Shown piece by piece: positions 59,837 to 64,000 of a DNA stretch of 64,000 nucleotides (positions are counted from its first letter, which is position 1; every line of letters starts with the position of its first letter). The position numbers and the translations under genes were made by a program. The notes below the pieces were generated by a model. That model did not search any database and was not told the DNA's origin. It saw only the letters and a list, made by a program, of their open reading frames with translations. This DNA comes from Hyphomicrobiales bacterium (GTDB taxonomy: Bacteria > Pseudomonadota > Alphaproteobacteria > Rhizobiales > Phreatobacteraceae): positions 62,001 to 126,000 of the forward strand of contig JAFKKV010000021.1 in NCBI GenBank assembly GCA_017304475.1. Reading direction: 5' to 3'.

Positions 59837-60730
59837 TCACTGCATGTAGAGCCGCACGGTGTCGCGCGCCGCGTGGATCTCGTGGCAGATCCAGTCGTCC
59901 AGCAGCTTGACCTGGCGCCGCCGCCGGAGGTCCGGCGGGCGCACGAGGTAATAGGAGGCGCCGGTCGGCACGGCCTTGCGCAGCGGCGCGACCAGCCGGC
60001 CGGCCTCGATCGCCTCATGCGCCAGCACGACGTCGGTCATGGCGATGCCCAGACCGGCCTCGGCGGCGCTGAGTGCCATGTCCAGCGCGTCGAAATCCAG
60101 GCCCTTGCGCGCGTCCAGCCGGTGCCCGGCCTTTTCCGACCAGGTCAGCCAGTCCTGTCGGTCGGGCAGGGGATGCAGCAGGGTGGCCTTGTCGAGATCA
60201 TCCTCGCCGCCGGCGAGATAGCCGGGTGCACAGACCGGCAGGATCCATTCCGGATAGAGTTCGGTGGCGCAGTCCTGCGGCCAGTTGCCGATGCCGTAGC
60301 GAATGCCGAGATCGGCATCGGCATCGTTCAGCGTCATGTCGTTGAGGCGGGTCTGGACATTGACCTTGATCAGCGGGTGCTGGGCTTGAAACGCCCGCAG
60401 GCGCGGGAACAGCCAGCGCAGCGCGAAGGTCGGCAGCACCTTGATCGTGACGGCGTCGTGGTCGCTCTGGAACGGATTGACCGCCTTGGCGATGTGATCG
60501 AAGGCTTCCTTGACGCTGACCGCCAGCCGCTGGCCGGCATCGGTGATCTCCAGGCCATTATGGGTACGGACAAACAGCGGCGCGCCGAGCTGCTCCTCCA
60601 GGATGCGCACCTGGCGGCTGACCGCGCTCTCGCTGACATGCAGCGTCTGCGCCGCCTTCTTGATGCTGAGCTGCGCGGCCACGACCTCGAAGCAGCGCAA
60701 GGCGTTCAGCGACGGCAGGCGGCGTGTCAT
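59837..60730 (-). CDS. LysR-family regulator (GcvA-like)
   Basis: Regulator of 297 residues from ATG 60730. N-terminal HTH: LPSLNALRCFEVVAAQLSIKKAAQTLHVSESAVSRQVRILEEQLGAPLFVR; C-terminal periplasmic-binding-like effector domain (about 90-295). The unusual Ser-Ile-Lys before the HTH and the lack of a divergent target are notable. Co-directional with the Dpp-like operon (81-base gap) and the serine hydrolase; it probably regulates them. Confidence 0.92.
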   Translation of the reverse strand: MTRRLPSLNALRCFEVVAAQLSIKKAAQTLHVSESAVSRQVRILEEQLGAPLFVRTHNGLEITDAGQRLAVSVKEAFDHIAKAVNPFQSDHDAVTIKVLPTFALRWLFPRLRAFQAQHPLIKVNVQTRLNDMTLNDADADLGIRYGIGNWPQDCATELYPEWILPVCAPGYLAGGEDDLDKATLLHPLPDRQDWLTWSEKAGHRLDARKGLDFDALDMALSAAEAGLGIAMTDVVLAHEAIEAGRLVAPLRKAVPTGASYYLVRPPDLRRRRQVKLLDDWICHEIHAARDTVRLYMQ

Positions 60731-60811
60731 GGCGATCTCCGCCCCATCGTTTCCGACATCATCGCATGGTCGCCCGGCGCCTGTCTCGCCGCCGGCGGCA
60801 GGACACACGGG

Positions 60812-61702
60812 TCATCGGATGTCCATGCGCGGGTCGAGTGCATCGCGCAGGCCGTCGCCGACAAAGTTGAAGCTGGTCACCGCCAGCGTGATGGCGATGC
60901 CGGGCAGGATCGCCAGCCAGGGTGCACTGGTCAGATAGATCTGCGCATTGTTGAGCATGTTGCCCCAGCTCGCCACCGGCGGCTGGATGCCATAGCCGAG
61001 ATAGCTGACATAGGATTCGAGCAGGATCGCCTTGGCGACGTTCAGCGTCGCCGCCACCACGATCGCGGCGGTGGCATTGGGCAGCAGCGCGCGCACCATG
61101 ATGCGCAGGTTGGAGGCCCCCATGGCCCGGGCCGCCACCGCATAGTCCTGCTCGCGCAGCGAGCGGATCTGGCCCTCGACGATGCGCGCGACATTCATCC
61201 AGGCGGTCGCGGCGATCAGCAGTGTCATCGAGGCGAGGCCGGGCTCGACCAGGGCAGCCAGAGCCAGCAGCAGGAAAATGGTCGGAAAGCACAGGACCGC
61301 GTCGACGAAGCGCATCAGCAGCGAACCGATCATGCCGCCGTAATAGCCGGCGACGGTCCCGATGGTCGTGCCGATGGCGATGGCGATGACCATGGCGGTG
61401 AAGCCGATGGCGAGCGAGATGCGCCCGCCCATCATCAGGCGCGCCAGGATATCGCGGCCGAGCTCGTCGGTTCCCAGGATATGCCCGTGCGACAGCGGCG
61501 GCGCGAAGCGATGCAGGACATCGATATGGGTTTCGTCGAAGGGCAGGAGGAACGGCCCGAGAAAGGCCGCCAGGAACAGCGCGGCGATGGTGGCCGCACC
61601 CGCCATGGCGAGCCGGTGCCGGCGGAACCGGCGCCAGGCGGTGTTCTCGGCCAACTGCGGTGCGGCAGGGGCATTTTCCGGCATTGATCGTGCGTGTGCC
61701 AT
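60812..61702 (-). CDS. Dipeptide/oligopeptide-type ABC permease, DppC-like
   Basis: Inner-membrane permease of 296 residues. An N-terminal helix with OppC_N-type basic region (WRRFRRHRLAMAGA) precedes the BPD_transp_1 domain; HILGTDELGRDILARLMMGGR and the EAA loop YAVAARAMGASNLRIMVRALLPN are diagnostic. Start ATG 61702, with ATG 61684 as alternative. It forms the channel with the DppB-like protein encoded just upstream. Confidence 0.93.
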   Translation of the reverse strand: MAHARSMPENAPAAPQLAENTAWRRFRRHRLAMAGAATIAALFLAAFLGPFLLPFDETHIDVLHRFAPPLSHGHILGTDELGRDILARLMMGGRISLAIGFTAMVIAIAIGTTIGTVAGYYGGMIGSLLMRFVDAVLCFPTIFLLLALAALVEPGLASMTLLIAATAWMNVARIVEGQIRSLREQDYAVAARAMGASNLRIMVRALLPNATAAIVVAATLNVAKAILLESYVSYLGYGIQPPVASWGNMLNNAQIYLTSAPWLAILPGIAITLAVTSFNFVGDGLRDALDPRMDIR

Positions 61703-61706
61703 GGTC

Positions 61707-62657
61707 TCAGCCCACCCGGATGCGCGGGTCGGCCGCGGCATAAAGCATGTCGGCGACCAGCGAGCCGATCAGCACCAGGACGGCCGAGAACATCAGGATG
61801 CCCATCACGACGGGATAGTCGCGATATTCGATGGAATCGAGGAAGAGGCGTCCCATGCCCGGCCAGGTGAACACGGTCTCGGTCACCAGCGCGCCGCCGA
61901 GCAGGGTCGGGAATTGCAGGCCGGCCAACGTGATCATCGGCAGCAGGGCGTTGCGCATGGCATGGCGGCGCAACAGTACGCCTTCCGGCAGGCCTTTGGC
62001 ACGGGCGGTGCGGATATAGTCCTGGCCGATCACCTCCAGCATGGCCGAGCGCATGAAGCGCGCCCAGATCGCGGTTTCGACGAAAGCCAGCACCAAGGCC
62101 GGCGCGATGAGGTGGTGCAGCAGGTCGAGCGGCGAGCCATTGCCCACGGTCTGGCGATTGCCCGCCGGCAGCCAGCCGAGCTCGACCGAAAACAGATAGA
62201 TCGCGATCAGCCCGAACCAGAAGGTCGGGATCGACAGGGCGACCATGGCGCCGATGGTCGCCAGCATGTCGAAGGCGGAATAGCGCTTGATGGCGCCCGT
62301 GATGCCGATCCAGCAGCCGAGCAGCATGGCGATCAGCGTCGACACGGCCATCAGCTCGAAGGTCGCGCGAAGGTGGGAGCCGATGACGGCGGCGACCGGC
62401 ACGCCGTCGCGAAACGACACCCCCCAGTCGCCGCGCAGCATGCGGCCGAGCCAGTCGAGATATTGCACGGGCAGCGGTCTGTCCAAGCCGAGCTGGCGCG
62501 CGATGCGGTCGAGATCCTCCTGGCTCATCTGCGACGACAGGGCGAATTGCGAGAGGGGACCGCCGGGCGCCAGATGCAGGATGGCGAAGCCGATCATCGA
62601 GACCAGCGCCAGGAGCAGGAGAGCCTGCCCCAGGCGCTGCAGGAAATAGCGCGCCAT
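61707..62657 (-). CDS. Dipeptide/oligopeptide-type ABC permease, DppB-like
   Basis: Permease of 316 residues, six helices. N-terminus MARYFLQRLGQALLLLALVSMIGFAILHLAPGGP, the GLDRPLPVQYLDWLGRMLRGDWGVSF block and the EAA loop DYIRTARAKGLPEGVLLRRHAMRNALLP identify it. It follows the binding-protein stop by one base and precedes dppC by four, so the three form one operon; ATPases are not in the window. Confidence 0.93.
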   Translation of the reverse strand: MARYFLQRLGQALLLLALVSMIGFAILHLAPGGPLSQFALSSQMSQEDLDRIARQLGLDRPLPVQYLDWLGRMLRGDWGVSFRDGVPVAAVIGSHLRATFELMAVSTLIAMLLGCWIGITGAIKRYSAFDMLATIGAMVALSIPTFWFGLIAIYLFSVELGWLPAGNRQTVGNGSPLDLLHHLIAPALVLAFVETAIWARFMRSAMLEVIGQDYIRTARAKGLPEGVLLRRHAMRNALLPMITLAGLQFPTLLGGALVTETVFTWPGMGRLFLDSIEYRDYPVVMGILMFSAVLVLIGSLVADMLYAAADPRIRVG

Positions 62658-62658
62658 A

Positions 62659-64000
62659 TCAGGAGGCCCAGAACCAGCTGCGCATGTTCCAGCAATTGGA
62701 CGAGCAGTTGATATTCGGGGCAAAACCCTGGAGGCCGTCCTTGAGGCCCTCCGCCATCACCGTCTGGTAGATCGGCAGCAAGGCGAGGTCGTCGCGGATG
62801 ATCCGCTGTAACAGGCCATAGGTCGCCTTGCGGGCGGCCTGGTCGAACTGGGCCGCGCCCTCGGCGAGCAATCTGTCGACTTCGGCATTCTGATATTGCG
62901 CGGTGTTGAGGCCGCTGCCGCCCTTGGCCGGAATGGCCTTGCTGCTGAAGCGCGGCGACACGTCGGGATCGCTGCCCTGCATGAAGTTCGAGCCGACCAT
63001 GACCGACTGATATTTCGACTTCTGCCAGAACTCGCCCCAGATCACGGCGGCCGGCATGTTGCTGATGCGCATGGCGGCGCCAACTGCCCGCCAGTCCTGC
63101 ATCAGCAATTGCTGGGACTGTTCGCGGCCGGGATTGCCGACCGTGGTGGAATTGCTGAATTCGAGCTTGATTCCGCCCTTCTCGCGGATGCCGTTGGATC
63201 CGCGCACCCAGCCGGCGGCATCCAGGATGGCATTGGCCCTGGCCGGGTCGTGGCGGTGCACGGGCAGGCCACCGTCATAGGCCCATGACTGCTGGGGCAG
63301 GAACGATTCCGTCGGCACCGGCAGGCCGTAATAGAGCTGGTCGATACGTGCGGTCTTGTTCATCGCCAGATAGAGCGCCTCGCGGACCGCCCTGTCGGCG
63401 AAGGGGCCATATTCGAGATTGAGCGCGATATGCTCGACGAAGGCCGAGGGCGAAAGGGAGATTGTTCGCCCGCGCAAGGCTCGCGCTTCCTTGACGAAGT
63501 GGGCTGAGATGCCGCCGAGGCCGAGATAATCGACCTGGCCGGTGCGGAACTGCGTGTAGAGCACGGTCAGGTCGGGGATATATTTGAACACGACCCGCTC
63601 GAGATGGGGCCCGGGGCCGTGATAGGCCGGGTTGGCGCGCAGCTGGATGTGGTCGCCCGAGACACGCTCGCCCCAGCGGAACGGGCCGGTGCCGACCGGC
63701 GCGGTGTTGAACGGCGCGCTGTTGGGGTCCTGGGCCTTTTCCAGGATGTGCTTCGGCACGATGAAGGTCAGCGCGAGGATGGAAAGATAGGGCGAATAGG
63801 CGCTTTCCATGTGCCAGTGGATTTCGTCCGCGGCGACGACCTTGATCTCCTTGACCAGGCCGTGGCCGACGCGGTTGCGCACCCGGAAGGCCGGGTTGTT
63901 GATCAGGTCGAGGGTATATTTGACGTCGTCTGCCGTGAACGGGGTGCCGTCATGCCATTTGGCGTCGGTCCTGAGCTTGATCTTCCAGGTCAGGCCGTCA
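62659..64000 (-). CDS. ABC transporter substrate-binding protein, SBP_bac_5 type (partial, N-terminus outside window)
   Basis: The frame is open from the right edge; 446 codons are in the window. Present are the SBP_bac_5 blocks LRTDAKWHDGTPFTADDVKYTLDLINN, GTGPFRWGERV and NPAYHGPGPHLERVVFKYIPD and a C-terminus ending GFAPNINCSSNCWNMRSWFW. The signal peptide and first ~100 residues lie beyond 64000. It delivers peptides or amides to the DppBC-like permease. Confidence 0.92.
   Translation of the reverse strand, partial: DGLTWKIKLRTDAKWHDGTPFTADDVKYTLDLINNPAFRVRNRVGHGLVKEIKVVAADEIHWHMESAYSPYLSILALTFIVPKHILEKAQDPNSAPFNTAPVGTGPFRWGERVSGDHIQLRANPAYHGPGPHLERVVFKYIPDLTVLYTQFRTGQVDYLGLGGISAHFVKEARALRGRTISLSPSAFVEHIALNLEYGPFADRAVREALYLAMNKTARIDQLYYGLPVPTESFLPQQSWAYDGGLPVHRHDPARANAILDAAGWVRGSNGIREKGGIKLEFSNSTTVGNPGREQSQQLLMQDWRAVGAAMRISNMPAAVIWGEFWQKSKYQSVMVGSNFMQGSDPDVSPRFSSKAIPAKGGSGLNTAQYQNAEVDRLLAEGAAQFDQAARKATYGLLQRIIRDDLALLPIYQTVMAEGLKDGLQGFAPNINCSSNCWNMRSWFWAS

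Overview
The window is GC-rich, densely coded DNA from an alphaproteobacterium, most likely Hyphomicrobiales (Rhizobiales). The usg gene, the FCD-type GntR regulators, the CaiB/CitE gene pair, the dispersed REP-like palindromes and the many GTG starts with ATGA/GTGA overlaps fit this. I cannot name the genus. No rRNA, tRNA, CRISPR array, insertion sequence or integrase was recognised.

Layout. 1-5927: a PhoQ/PhoP-like two-component system (kinase cut by the window edge), two paralogous PepSY-like exported proteins flanking a small DUF486 membrane protein, a VasI-like exported protein and a CorC/HlyC membrane protein. 6102-11370: a tripartite RND efflux operon with two adaptor lipoproteins and one HAE-type pump (TriABC-like). 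11725-14706: an ECF sigma factor, anti-sigma factor, cupredoxin and metallophosphoesterase operon, preceded by a short truncated copy of the phosphoesterase N-terminus; both copies carry the same putative ECF promoter at identical spacing. 14767-21639: an Fbp-like ABC importer joined to a CaiB-type CoA-transferase and a CitE-like lyase in one overlapping operon, with a divergent GntR regulator. 21779-28012: a small membrane protein, an orphan response regulator (TTG start) and a heavy-metal-type RND pump with its adaptor. 28241-35755: a mixed set of metabolic and regulatory genes (CoA-transferase, OsmC, XRE regulator, SDR, PPOX flavoprotein, thioredoxin-reductase-like enzyme, Usg, AraC, SRPBCC, VOC).

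36252-50378 is the most striking region. It is a compact module in phage-lambda tail order: tail terminator, tube, two overlapping assembly chaperones, tape measure, M/L/K-like tip genes, a J-like tip protein, a side fibre with an S74 self-cleaving chaperone, a GH19 endolysin, a 3TM holin and a spanin-like protein. It has no terminase, portal, capsid, integrase or replication genes and sits directly between ordinary chromosomal genes. This is the architecture of an F-type (flexible, siphophage-derived) tailocin, or of a prophage worn down to its tail and lysis genes. It has a sigma70-like promoter and a long hairpin-rich leader; its fibre gene has a low-GC segment and an internal 96-codon duplication.

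50398-64000: small stress or unknown proteins (GYD, DUF72), a fumarylacetoacetate-hydrolase-family enzyme with its GntR regulator, a TetR regulator divergent from a peptide-type binding protein, a cupin, an amidase, a beta-lactamase-fold serine hydrolase, a LysR regulator and a Dpp-like ABC importer that runs off the right edge. The last group looks like uptake and hydrolysis of amide-containing compounds.
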